A stretch of 8,862 nucleotides of DNA. Origin: Lachnospiraceae bacterium. Lineage in GTDB: Bacteria > Bacillota_A > Clostridia > Lachnospirales > Lachnospiraceae. This document shows, piece after piece, positions 1 through 8,382 of the stretch. The position numbers and the translations under genes are program-made. Positions within the stretch are counted from its first letter, which is position 1, and each line of letters begins with the position of its first letter. The notes beneath the pieces were generated by a model. It ran no database searches. It had not been told where the DNA came from and saw only the letters and a program-made list of their open reading frames with translations. Location: the NCBI GenBank assembly GCA_017652545.1, contig JAGCAV010000006.1:1-8862 (forward strand). Reading direction: 5' to 3'.

Positions 1-2201
1 ACCACACTGTTCATCCTGGCATTTTTAGCTGCCAGCAGTTTTTCCTTCAGACCGCCGATGGGCAGCACACGCCCGCGAAGCGTTACCTCTCCGGTCATGG
101 CAACGTCACAGCGCACCGGGATACCGGCTGCGGCGGACAGGATCGCGGTCGCCATGGTAATGCCGGCCGACGGACCGTCTTTTGGCACTGCCCCCTCCGG
201 AATATGGATGTGAAGATCGTGTTCCCGGAAATAGTTGTCTTCGATCCCGTATTTTTCCCCGATCGATCTGACGTAAGTAATGGCGATCCTGGCGGATTCC
301 TTCATGACATCACCCATCTGCCCTGTCAGCTGGAAATCACCTTTCCCGGGCATGACATTGACCTCTACCTGAAGCGTGACACCGCCGACGCTTGTCCAGG
401 CCAGGCCGCGGACAATACCGATCTCATTCTTTTCATTCTTTTTCTGGAATGAATATTTCTTTTTTCCCAGATAGGTCTCAACATTGCTGCCTTTGACGCG
501 TACGGCTGTCTCTCCGTCTTCAAGGACACATCTTGCCGTCTTTCTGCAGATCTCTCCGAGGACACGTTCGAGCTGCCTTACGCCGGCCTCCCTGGTATAC
601 CCCGAAATAATCTCCTTCAGTCCTTTGTCGGTAATACTCAGCTGTTTTGCGCTGATGCCGTGACGCGCTTTCTGTTTCGGCAGAAGATGTTCCTTCGCGA
701 TATGCAGCTTCTCATTTTCTGTATAGCTGGATACCTCGATGATCTCCATACGGTCCAGAAGCGGCCTCGGTACAGTGTTGAGATCGTTCGCTGTCGCGAT
801 AAACAGGACCTGAGAAAGGTCGAACGGCGCATCCAGATAGTGGTCCAGGAAATGCCTGTTCTGCTCGGAATCCAGCACCTCCAGCAGAGCCGATGACGGA
901 TCCCCGTTGTAGGAAGAAGACAGCTTGTCCACTTCATCCAGCAGCATCAGCGGATTATTGACTCCGACACTTTTTACGCTGCTGATGATCCGGCCCGGCA
1001 TTGCCCCGATATAGGTACGCCTGTGACCGCGAATCTCGGCCTCATCTCTGACCCCGCCAAGTGAAATACGGACATATTTCTTGTTCAGCGCCCTTGCAAC
1101 AGACTTTGCCACACTGGTCTTGCCTGTTCCGGGCGGGCCTGCAAGGCACAGGATCGGGCTTTCACCCATCCTTGTAAGCTGCCTGACCGCAAGGAACTCA
1201 AGGATTCGTTCCTTTACTTTTTCCAGGCCGTAATGATCCTCTTCCAGGATCCTTCCCGCTTCCTTCAGATCTTCACTGTCCTGCGTTGATTTTTCCCAGG
1301 GCATATCCAGCAGGGTTTCAATGTAATTCCTGGAGACGGACGCCTCCGCGGAATTGTTCCCAAGACTCCTGAACCTGGCGATCTCCTTGCTGATTTTTTC
1401 CTTGATCGCTTCAGGCGCCTTCAGCTCCTTCAGTCTCTCCCTGTATGTCTCCGCCTCACTTAAGGGCACATCCTCCCCCAGCTCCTCCTGAATAACCTTC
1501 AGCTGTTCGCGGAGCAGATATTCTTTCTGGTGTTTATCGATCCGTTCCTTTACTTTCTGCTGTATCTCATTCCTGATCCGGCTGATCTCAACCTCGCCGG
1601 CAAGGATATCGCAGATGACCTGATAGCATTCCCAGACGCCTCTGGCATCCAGAATTTTCTGCTTCCCCTTATATTCCAGGGGAAGATTGATGGATATCTG
1701 CTCGATCAGTCTCGGCAGCTCCTCAATGTCCAGGATCTGTCTGGTCAGTTCCTTGCTAACGCGGCTGTTTCCCTGCGCGTAAAGCTGAAACAGGTCTTTC
1801 ATGGCACGGACCATGCCGGTCTTCTCATTGTCGGATGCCTCGAAAGGTTCCTCTGCCGGATCCACGCCGGCGACAAGATAATCCTCATCTGTCCCCAGGT
1901 AAATCAGCTGCGCTTTGTAAAGGCCTTCCACCATTACCCTGACCAGTCCGTGCGGCATACGGGTGATATTCTTGATCTGCGCTACCGTTCCGGTGGCATA
2001 CAGACCGCCCGCATCAACCTTTTCGGCCTGGGGATCCCGCTGCGTGATCAGAAAGATCCTGTCATCATCGCTCAAAGCGGCATCGATCGCGCGGATCGAC
2101 ATATCCCTGCTCACATCAATATGAACGATCATGGACGGCAGAACCGTCATCGCCCGCAGCGCGATGGCAGGCATCTGCATGATTTCGCTGCTTATCTGCA
2201 T
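1..2201 (-). CDS. lon: Lon ATP-dependent protease, partial (C-terminal end beyond the left edge)
   Basis: Cytosolic AAA+ serine protease that degrades misfolded and selected regulatory proteins. I read 733 codons without a stop. An N-terminal substrate-binding domain (about 9-200) and a helical linker precede the ATPase. Walker A GPPGTGKT is at 355-362, Walker B LLDEVD at 420-425, sensor-1 Asn in TAND at 470-473, and the GVRQLER sensor-2 region near 539-545. In the protease domain the catalytic Ser678 lies in KDGPSAG and Lys721 in [10 protein letters not shown]. These sit one residue from E. coli Ser679 and Lys722, so no internal indel of note is expected. By comparison with that family roughly 50-60 residues are missing off the window. 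The start was chosen because AGAAGGA lies about 7 bases upstream. It follows clpX by 63 bases with no terminator or clear promoter seen, so it is probably the last gene of the tig-clpP-clpX-lon unit. The N-terminus reads MPAIALRAM where relatives usually have LPLRGL. Confidence 0.97.
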   Translation of the reverse strand, partial: MQISSEIMQMPAIALRAMTVLPSMIVHIDVSRDMSIRAIDAALSDDDRIFLITQRDPQAEKVDAGGLYATGTVAQIKNITRMPHGLVRVMVEGLYKAQLIYLGTDEDYLVAGVDPAEEPFEASDNEKTGMVRAMKDLFQLYAQGNSRVSKELTRQILDIEELPRLIEQISINLPLEYKGKQKILDARGVWECYQVICDILAGEVEISRIRNEIQQKVKERIDKHQKEYLLREQLKVIQEELGEDVPLSEAETYRERLKELKAPEAIKEKISKEIARFRSLGNNSAEASVSRNYIETLLDMPWEKSTQDSEDLKEAGRILEEDHYGLEKVKERILEFLAVRQLTRMGESPILCLAGPPGTGKTSVAKSVARALNKKYVRISLGGVRDEAEIRGHRRTYIGAMPGRIISSVKSVGVNNPLMLLDEVDKLSSSYNGDPSSALLEVLDSEQNRHFLDHYLDAPFDLSQVLFIATANDLNTVPRPLLDRMEIIEVSSYTENEKLHIAKEHLLPKQKARHGISAKQLSITDKGLKEIISGYTREAGVRQLERVLGEICRKTARCVLEDGETAVRVKGSNVETYLGKKKYSFQKKNEKNEIGIVRGLAWTSVGGVTLQVEVNVMPGKGDFQLTGQMGDVMKESARIAITYVRSIGEKYGIEDNYFREHDLHIHIPEGAVPKDGPSAGITMATAILSAAAGIPVRCDVAMTGEVTLRGRVLPIGGLKEKLLAAKNARMNSV

Positions 2202-2264
2202 TTCCGTTCCTTCTCTTATGGTTCAGATGCTTACCTGTTTTTCATTCAAAATGGTCTTCTTCAG

Positions 2265-3539
<1,275 letters not shown>

Positions 3540-3589
3540 GCATTTCTCCATTTCTCCGGCACTTTGACCCCGACACATAAATAGCGCTA

Positions 3590-3626
3590 ATGGCAGATGC
3601 ACGCCAAATGGCTGTGCACCTGCCAT
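3590..3626 (-). promoter_or_regulatory. 13-bp hairpin in the clpP-clpX gap, no U-run
   Basis: On the minus strand the arms ATGGCAGGTGCAC and GTGCATCTGCCAT pair over 13 positions, with a single G-U wobble. The 11-base loop can close further as GCC-ATTT-GGC. Because the one imperfect position is a wobble in minus-strand RNA but an A-C mismatch in plus-strand RNA, the structure favours the clp transcript. No run of T follows the stem (TTAGCGCTATTT), so it is not a standard intrinsic terminator. The palindrome TAGCGCTA (3582-3589) directly follows. Likely roles are RNA processing, protection of the upstream clpP message, or partial attenuation ahead of clpX. This is inference; only the pairing is seen. 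Confidence 0.6.
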
Positions 3627-3659
3627 AAAGGAAACACTATAGCTGCATCTTCAGGTCTT

Positions 3660-4244
3660 TCACTGCCTGTTTTCAACGACCGCATCAACAAGCCCGTATG
3701 CTTTTGCCTCAGCGGCGCTCATCCAGTGGTCTCTTTCTGTATCTCTTTCGATCACTTCCAGCGGCTGTCCCGTGTTTGCAGCAAGATATTCATTCAGCTT
3801 TCTGCGGGTGGAAAGGATCTGATCCGCAACGATCTTGATATCACTCGCCTGTCCGTGAGCTCCGCCCGACGGCTGATGGATCATGATCTCCGCGTTTGGA
3901 AGCGCATAGCGCTTTCCCTTCTTTCCTCCAGCAAGCAGGAATGCGCCCATGCTGGCAGCCATCCCGATACAGATCGTGCTAACATCACACTTGATGTACT
4001 GCATCGTATCATAAATGGCCCATCCGGCAGAAACGGATCCTCCCGGGCTGTTGATATACAGATGAATATCCTTGCCGGGATCTTCGGATTCGAGGAAAAG
4101 AAGCTGCGCGACGACCAGATTCGCGGTCACCTCATTCACTTCCTCTCCCAGAAAGATGATCCTGTCTTTTAAAAGTCTTGAATAGATATCGTAGGAGCGT
4201 TCACCCCTGCTGGTCTGTTCGATGACATATGGAATGAGAGGCAT
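3660..4244 (-). CDS. clpP: ClpP, ATP-dependent Clp protease proteolytic subunit
   Basis: Serine peptidase forming the two-ring 14-mer chamber of ClpXP (and of ClpAP or ClpCP where present). It has 194 residues, the family length. The catalytic triad is intact at the canonical positions: Ser98 in GMAASMGA, His123 in MIHQP and Asp172 in ERDTERDHW. The oxyanion motif SPGGS is at 66-70. A short N-terminal segment, [20 protein letters not shown], is typical of ClpP and may be processed. AAGGAGGG lies about 7 bases before the start, a strong ribosome binding site. It follows tig by 42 bases and precedes clpX by 120, so co-transcription with its ATPase partner is likely. Two residues look unusual to me: Trp75 in SAGWAIYDT, usually Met or Leu, and Cys86 in YIKCDV, usually Pro. 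Neither touches the triad. Confidence 0.98.
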   Translation of the reverse strand: MPLIPYVIEQTSRGERSYDIYSRLLKDRIIFLGEEVNEVTANLVVAQLLFLESEDPGKDIHLYINSPGGSVSAGWAIYDTMQYIKCDVSTICIGMAASMGAFLLAGGKKGKRYALPNAEIMIHQPSGGAHGQASDIKIVADQILSTRRKLNEYLAANTGQPLEVIERDTERDHWMSAAEAKAYGLVDAVVENRQ

Positions 4245-4286
4245 ATTTTTCCCTCCTTCACTTCCCTGTTTCCAAATCCGACTGAC

Positions 4287-5582
4287 TTATGCGGTCTCTT
4301 TCGCAGAATCCCTGATAAGATCCACGGCTGCCTGAATGCGGAGATCTTCCTTCATCTGCTTCTTCTCTTCCTCGCCCATCATCTTGACGAGTTTGTCTTT
4401 TTCCATACGATAGGAATCCGCCATCTTCTGGAATTCCTCATCAAGCCGTTCATCGGAGATCTCAATATTTTCGGCATCGGCAATCGCTTCCAGAACAAGG
4501 CTGTTCTGAATACGTTTGAGCGCTTCCGGTCTCATCTGCTCATCCAGCTTCTGGGCATCCATGCCTGTGAGCTGCATATACTGCTCAACTGTGATCCCCT
4601 GGAACTGTGACTGGATCTGGCGTGTAAAGCTTTCCTTCATGCGGTCAACCTGTTCACGGATCATCGCTTCGGGAATATCCATCTGCGCGTTCTCAATGAT
4701 CTTGTCGACGATCACCGCTTCTCTCTGGCGCTTTGCCTCATTTTCCTTGCTCTCAAGGATGTTCTTCCTGATGTCCTCTTTGAACTCGGCAAGCGTATCA
4801 AACTCAGACACATCCTGGGCAAATTCATCATCGGCTTCCGGCAGTTCCTTCTTCTGGATGGAATTGACCTTGCATGCGAAGACAGCTACCTTACCGCGCA
4901 GTTCCTCTGCATGATAATCATCCGGGAAGGTCACCACAATATCCCTGTCTTCACCGATTTTACTTCCGATCAGCTGTTCTTCAAAGCCCGGAATGAAGCT
5001 GTTGGATCCGATCGTCAGCGGGTAATCCGTTCCCTTACCGCCGTCAAACGGTTCTCCGCTGATGGTCCCTTCATAGTCGAGCCTGATCAGGTCCCCGTTT
5101 TCTACCGGTCTGTCATCGATATCGATCATCCTGGAATTGTTTTCACGTTCGCGGTCGATCCGGGCATTGATCTCGTCTTCAGTGACCTCCACATGGATGG
5201 GCTCAACCTCAATACCCTTGTACTGGCCCAGCTCAACCTGCGGCTTTAAGGCCACTTCCGCTGTGAAAATGACGGGTTTTCCGGCTTCGACCTGTACGAC
5301 GTCGATCGCAGGCTGGGAAACAACTGTCTCATCGATCTGACCGAGAGCTTCCTCGTAGGCATCGGGGATCAGAAGATTAACGGCATCCTCAAAGAAGATC
5401 TCTGCGCCGTAGATCTTCTCGATCATCTTCCTGGGCGCTTTTCCTTTTCTGAATCCCGGTACGTTGATACGTCCTCTCGTTCTCAGATATGCCTGCTGGC
5501 AAGCCTTGTCAAATTTATTCAGATCGACCTCAATGGTCAGCATCGCCATATTGTGTTCTTTCTTCTCGATCTTAACGCTCAT
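4287..5582 (-). CDS. tig: Trigger factor, ribosome-associated chaperone and prolyl isomerase
   Basis: Binds the ribosome near the exit tunnel, shields nascent chains and can isomerise prolyl bonds. It has 431 residues, within the usual range. The N-terminal ribosome-binding domain (about 1-120) contains the signature GFRKGKAP at 43-50. An FKBP-type isomerase domain spans about 155-245, with LDYEGTISGEPFDGG at 168-182 and FIPGFEEQLIG at 196-206. The C-terminal part (about 250-431) is a charged, helical substrate-cradling domain. The start MSVKIEKKEHN matches the family's opening. AGGAGG lies 11 bases upstream, a little far, and a second AAGGA directly abuts the ATG. A promoter at 5694-5722 precedes a leader of about 105 bases, so this is the first gene of tig-clpP-clpX-lon. 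Confidence 0.98.
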   Translation of the reverse strand: MSVKIEKKEHNMAMLTIEVDLNKFDKACQQAYLRTRGRINVPGFRKGKAPRKMIEKIYGAEIFFEDAVNLLIPDAYEEALGQIDETVVSQPAIDVVQVEAGKPVIFTAEVALKPQVELGQYKGIEVEPIHVEVTEDEINARIDRERENNSRMIDIDDRPVENGDLIRLDYEGTISGEPFDGGKGTDYPLTIGSNSFIPGFEEQLIGSKIGEDRDIVVTFPDDYHAEELRGKVAVFACKVNSIQKKELPEADDEFAQDVSEFDTLAEFKEDIRKNILESKENEAKRQREAVIVDKIIENAQMDIPEAMIREQVDRMKESFTRQIQSQFQGITVEQYMQLTGMDAQKLDEQMRPEALKRIQNSLVLEAIADAENIEISDERLDEEFQKMADSYRMEKDKLVKMMGEEEKKQMKEDLRIQAAVDLIRDSAKETA

Positions 5583-5624
5583 TCCTTATTGTTCCTCCTG
5601 ATTTTTTCCATATATGTTCATCAT

Positions 5625-5657
5625 AAAAAGAGCAGATCTTTTTCAAACTGAAAGATC
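5625..5657 (-). promoter_or_regulatory. Weak leader hairpin followed by T-run upstream of tig
   Basis: In the untranslated leader, minus-strand GATCTTT (5651-5657) and AAAGATC (5635-5641) pair across a 9-base loop. Two extra wobble pairs are possible at the base. The stem is followed within a few bases by five T (5625-5629), giving an attenuator-like layout. It is AT-rich and short, so it would be weak, and it may be chance in an AT-rich leader. I see no matching antiterminator or known riboswitch core. Confidence 0.25.
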
Positions 5658-5693
5658 CAGATCATTGTCACTTTTCAGACAAGTCAATTTGAG

Positions 5694-5722
5694 AGTATAG
5701 CATAGCGCAAAGAAAAAGGCAA
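5694..5722 (-). promoter_or_regulatory. Extended -10 sigma-A-type promoter for tig-clpP-clpX-lon
   Basis: On the minus strand TTGCCT (5717-5722, four of six matches to TTGACA) and TATACT (5694-5699, five of six to TATAAT) are separated by exactly 17 bases. TGC immediately before the -10 gives an extended -10. The expected transcript start is near 5685-5688, leaving about 105 bases of leader before the tig ATG. The -35 box lies inside the 3' arm of the terminator that ends the upstream unit. I see no CIRCE or CtsR operator beside it. Confidence 0.6.
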
Positions 5723-5744
5723 GCGCCGCTCTGCGCCTGCCTTT
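5711..5744 (-). terminator. Intrinsic terminator of the envelope-gene unit
   Basis: Minus-strand AAAGGCAGGCGC (5744-5733) pairs with GCGCTTGCCTTT (5726-5715) as a 12-bp GC-rich stem. It has one G-U wobble and a six-base loop, and the T-rich tail TTTTTCTTT overlaps the end of the stem. It lies 36 bases after the stop of the DJ-1-family gene. On the plus strand the same stem has an A-C mismatch but is followed by GCGTTTTTC, so weak bidirectional action is possible. No plus-strand gene is recognised next to it. Confidence 0.85.
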
Positions 5745-5779
5745 GCGTTTTTCTCTGTTTCAGGCCTGACTTTTTTGCC

Positions 5780-6334
5780 TCATGACTGCCTGTAAACAAT
5801 GCCCTTTGCCATCTGGTCGGCTTCCGCCTGTCCCTTCACGGATGCAAGCAGCGACAGCGCGAAGGGAATGGCTGTTCCCATTCCGCGGCTTGTCGTCATC
5901 TGCCCGGATACGACCACCTCATCATACAGGACATTCGCTCCTTTGAGCCTCTCCTCAAGACCGGGATAACACGTGGCGTCTTCTCCTTCAAGAAGTCCGA
6001 GATCCCCAAGAACACTGGGCGCTGCGCAGATCGCCGCGATCCTCCTGCCGCGTTCCTTTGCCCTGACAAGCAGTTCGCAGAGCGCTTTCTTTTCTCCCAG
6101 ATGCAGCGTCCCCGGCATACCGCCCGGCAGCACATAGAGCGTACCGTCTTCCAGGCTGGCTTCTTCAAAGATCTCATCTGCCGTGATCTCAATGCCGTGA
6201 CTTCCGCGGACTGTTCTGCTGCCCGTTATGGAAATCATTGTCACGTCCACTTTGCCTCTTCGAAGGATATCAACGACTGTCAGTCCCTCGATCTCCTCCA
6301 GTCCGTCCGCCAGAAACACATAAACCATTTCCAT
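5780..6334 (-). CDS. DJ-1/PfpI (YajL/ThiJ-like) family protein
   Basis: Small cytoplasmic protein of the DJ-1 superfamily, 184 residues from the start chosen. Family hallmarks are present. Glu16 in LADGLEEIEG aligns with the conserved Glu18 of human DJ-1. VLPGGMPG is at 68-75, the nucleophile-elbow Cys103 lies in AAICAAPSVLG, ATCYPG is at 120-125, and TTSRGMGTAIPFAL at 147-160. Members have been linked to oxidative stress, chaperone and glyoxalase/deglycase activities; the thiamine label sometimes given (ThiJ) is historical. Which activity applies cannot be read here. I chose the ATG at 6334 because AAAGGAAAG lies about 8-10 bases upstream. A longer frame to 6415 overlaps the end of the preceding gene and starts with a non-homologous, basic stretch. 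No signal peptide. It follows the SGNH gene by 52 bases and precedes a strong terminator, so it is probably the last gene of that unit. Confidence 0.92.
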   Translation of the reverse strand: MEMVYVFLADGLEEIEGLTVVDILRRGKVDVTMISITGSRTVRGSHGIEITADEIFEEASLEDGTLYVLPGGMPGTLHLGEKKALCELLVRAKERGRRIAAICAAPSVLGDLGLLEGEDATCYPGLEERLKGANVLYDEVVVSGQMTTSRGMGTAIPFALSLLASVKGQAEADQMAKGIVYRQS

Positions 6335-6386
6335 TTTTCTTCTTTCCTTTCCGACTGTCAGGGATTTCGCTGCGAATTCCGACCGG

Positions 6387-7424
6387 TTATCGCGTTTCGA
6401 TCTCCGAAACCGCATATCTGTATATCTTCAGATAAGTCTCTCCGTTATAATGTACACCGTCCCAGGCGCCAAATCCGTTCTTTGTCAGATACGTATAGGA
6501 GTCCAGATATTTCTTTTTCCCGACAGCTTTTTTCAGCTGCTTGTTAAAAGCTTCGATCAGACCGTTTGAAAGATAGGACGTTGCGCCTCTTGAGATCGGA
6601 TTGACGGACATAAAGTAAAAATCCGTTTTCGGATAAGCCGCCATGAATTTTTTATAATACGAAATATAGGATCCGATATTCCCCAGATCATTGATCCCAA
6701 AGCAGAAAATGACATTCAGATTGGCATTGCCGGCAAGGATCTTCTTCACCCTCGGGCCTGCACTTGAGGCCAGATAACCATACCCCATGGACACATCGCC
6801 GATAAACTGGGCCTTATCATGAGGAGCGAACATGCTCATGCCGACGATCCGTGAATCCCCGACGAACAGATACCTGTCCGATTTTGGCGCATCGCTCTTT
6901 TTTGTATTCAGAACACCGCTTTTGTTGAATTCATATGTCCGGCCTGATATCTTCAGTGTTTCTCCGGCAGCCAGTGTCCCGTCATCCTTCAGGTAATAGG
7001 CCTTCTTTCCCCGCCAGATCCACCTTCCGCTCAGGACGATCCCGTTCTCATCGGCATAGTACTTCTCTCCGCCATAGGAAAAGAAGGTGTCTTTTCTTGC
7101 GTATCCGTTTTTCCGGAACATGTAGACGTTCTTTTTTATGCAGACCCAGCTGTTTTTTATAAACTTGCCATTCTTTTTCTGATACCGGATCCCCTTGCCG
7201 TTCTTAACAAACTTTCCGCCATACACCTTGTTGGATTTCGCGACACTGATCATATTCTCTGCTTTTGCAGAAACCGAAAACAGACAGGCAGCAAGCAGCA
7301 GTGCACAGATCATCAGCCATCCCATACGGATGACCGGAATCAGCCTTACTGTCAGGACCCGGACATTCCCGGTCCGCATGTCTTCTGCATTCTTCATCTG
7401 AAACATATGATCTTCAGTGTCCAT
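6387..7424 (-). CDS. Secreted SGNH/GDSL-type hydrolase with cell-wall-binding repeats
   Basis: A 345-residue exported protein. The N-terminus has an unusually long basic lead (1-33), then a hydrophobic core MGWLMICALLLAACLFSVS (34-52) and a likely cleavage site after A-K-A at 55. Degenerate aromatic/glycine wall-binding repeats occupy about 79-170 (for example KKYYADENG and KKAYYLKDDG type units). The C-terminal 185-345 is an SGNH hydrolase: block I GDS with Ser191, a block II-like Gly in SMGYGYL (about 212-218), block III GIND with Gly243 and Asn245, and block V DGVH with Asp322 and His325. The catalytic set therefore looks complete. Such enzymes are esterases or deacylases; a wall glycan or O-acetyl substrate is inferred from the repeats and the export signal. 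The start is supported by AAAGGA six bases upstream. It lies 44 bases after the NlpC/P60 gene and 52 before the DJ-1-family gene. Confidence 0.9.
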   Translation of the reverse strand: MDTEDHMFQMKNAEDMRTGNVRVLTVRLIPVIRMGWLMICALLLAACLFSVSAKAENMISVAKSNKVYGGKFVKNGKGIRYQKKNGKFIKNSWVCIKKNVYMFRKNGYARKDTFFSYGGEKYYADENGIVLSGRWIWRGKKAYYLKDDGTLAAGETLKISGRTYEFNKSGVLNTKKSDAPKSDRYLFVGDSRIVGMSMFAPHDKAQFIGDVSMGYGYLASSAGPRVKKILAGNANLNVIFCFGINDLGNIGSYISYYKKFMAAYPKTDFYFMSVNPISRGATSYLSNGLIEAFNKQLKKAVGKKKYLDSYTYLTKNGFGAWDGVHYNGETYLKIYRYAVSEIETR

Positions 7425-7468
7425 TTACATTCCTTTCAAATCCCGTTTCCGCGTTCCACCAGGGTCGT

Positions 7469-8368
7469 TCACGGGCCGAGTATGTTTGCCAGAACCTGTT
7501 TGGCGTCCATACTGCGCAGGCCTTCGGGATCGGTAATCAGAGAAGTGGTCCGCCCGGCATACCATCTCATCTGCGCATAGTTTGTCAGATACGAAGCATC
7601 CCTGGAAGTATCAGGGAACTTTTTGTTAAACGCAGGGAAGTATTTTTTCATATAATAATTGGCAAGCTTGATCGCTTCGGATTTTTTGTTTCCGGATCTT
7701 GTTGCCGTGCCGGTGATCATCACACCCGGCGGTGATGAATGAAGAAGAACGACACTTCCGTCAGAGCATTGTCCCACGACCATATAGACATGCCCTGCAG
7801 CCAGGCTCATGATATCCCCGGCTTTAAAATCCGTAACGGAACCGGCGGGTTTGTAGGTGCCCCAGCCATATCCGGCAAAGGTCTTGGCCATGACCTGGGC
7901 CAGCATGACAAAACTGCCGTGACCGCTGGACGAGTTGAAAGCATTGTAGATGACCCACGCGATGTATCCGGAACAGTCGAGTCCCTTGGGATACTGGTAC
8001 CTGTATTTCGTGTAGTCATAGTCCTTTCCGTTGGAATTGAACCAGGCCTTCCATGCGGGCGAAACCCCCATGGTCTTTCCCGTAATGCTTCCGTCTGCGT
8101 TTTTGTTCCATCCGCCTCCCCAGATATAGAGCGTCGTACCGACGGGTTTCAACGCGGTCTGAAGAAGATGCCTGATGGTTGTCTTTTCAAGCCTGTGACC
8201 GCTGGAATCGACAAAGTTTCCTTTATAGAAACCGGACGTCACCATAATGCCATCGCTGTCGAAGGCATATTCCGTGCCGTTGATCTCAACCACACCGACA
8301 GCGCGCTCTCCTTCCGGCTTGAGGAAATAGTACTTTTTGCCGTCAATGGTCTTCCATCCGGTAACCAC
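7469..8368 (-). CDS. C-terminal fragment: last repeats and NlpC/P60 catalytic domain
   Basis: This is the downstream frame of the broken gene, 299 residues if read from GTG at 8368. It opens within a wall-binding repeat (VTGWKTIDGKKYYF), followed by one more repeat (VVEINGTEYAFDSDG). The NlpC/P60-like domain has YIWGGGWN at 81-88, the nucleophile motif GLDCSGYIAW with Cys132, AGHVYMVVG with His193, and LLHSSPPG with His210 as the probable third polar residue. This fold usually cleaves peptide bonds in wall stem peptides. No signal peptide exists on this piece. AAAGGA lies only three bases before the GTG, too close for efficient starting, so independent translation is doubtful. A long insertion-like stretch between the WGG motif and the Cys (89-128) is rich in Tyr, Lys and Asn. 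SGNH hydrolase follows 44 bases downstream. Confidence 0.75.
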   Translation of the reverse strand: MVTGWKTIDGKKYYFLKPEGERAVGVVEINGTEYAFDSDGIMVTSGFYKGNFVDSSGHRLEKTTIRHLLQTALKPVGTTLYIWGGGWNKNADGSITGKTMGVSPAWKAWFNSNGKDYDYTKYRYQYPKGLDCSGYIAWVIYNAFNSSSGHGSFVMLAQVMAKTFAGYGWGTYKPAGSVTDFKAGDIMSLAAGHVYMVVGQCSDGSVVLLHSSPPGVMITGTATRSGNKKSEAIKLANYYMKKYFPAFNKKFPDTSRDASYLTNYAQMRWYAGRTTSLITDPEGLRSMDAKQVLANILGP

Positions 8369-8382
8369 GCGTCCTTTGCTGT

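Noticed and set aside
3582..3589. TAGCGCTA palindrome as an operator site
   Set aside because: Eight bases is too short to support a specific regulator. Noted only as neighbour of the hairpin.
3540..3626. N-terminal extension of ClpX from an ATG at 3626
   Set aside because: The extension would consist of the hairpin sequence, has no ribosome binding site (TTTCCTTT precedes it), and ClpX proteins normally begin near the zinc domain.
5583..5780. CIRCE or CtsR heat-shock operators near tig
   Set aside because: I searched by eye for TTAGCACTC/GAGTGCTAA and GGTCAAA repeats and saw no acceptable match.
6335..6415. Longer start for the DJ-1-family protein
   Set aside because: It would add 27 basic residues unlike the family and overlap the SGNH gene's end. 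The ATG at 6334 has its own ribosome binding site.
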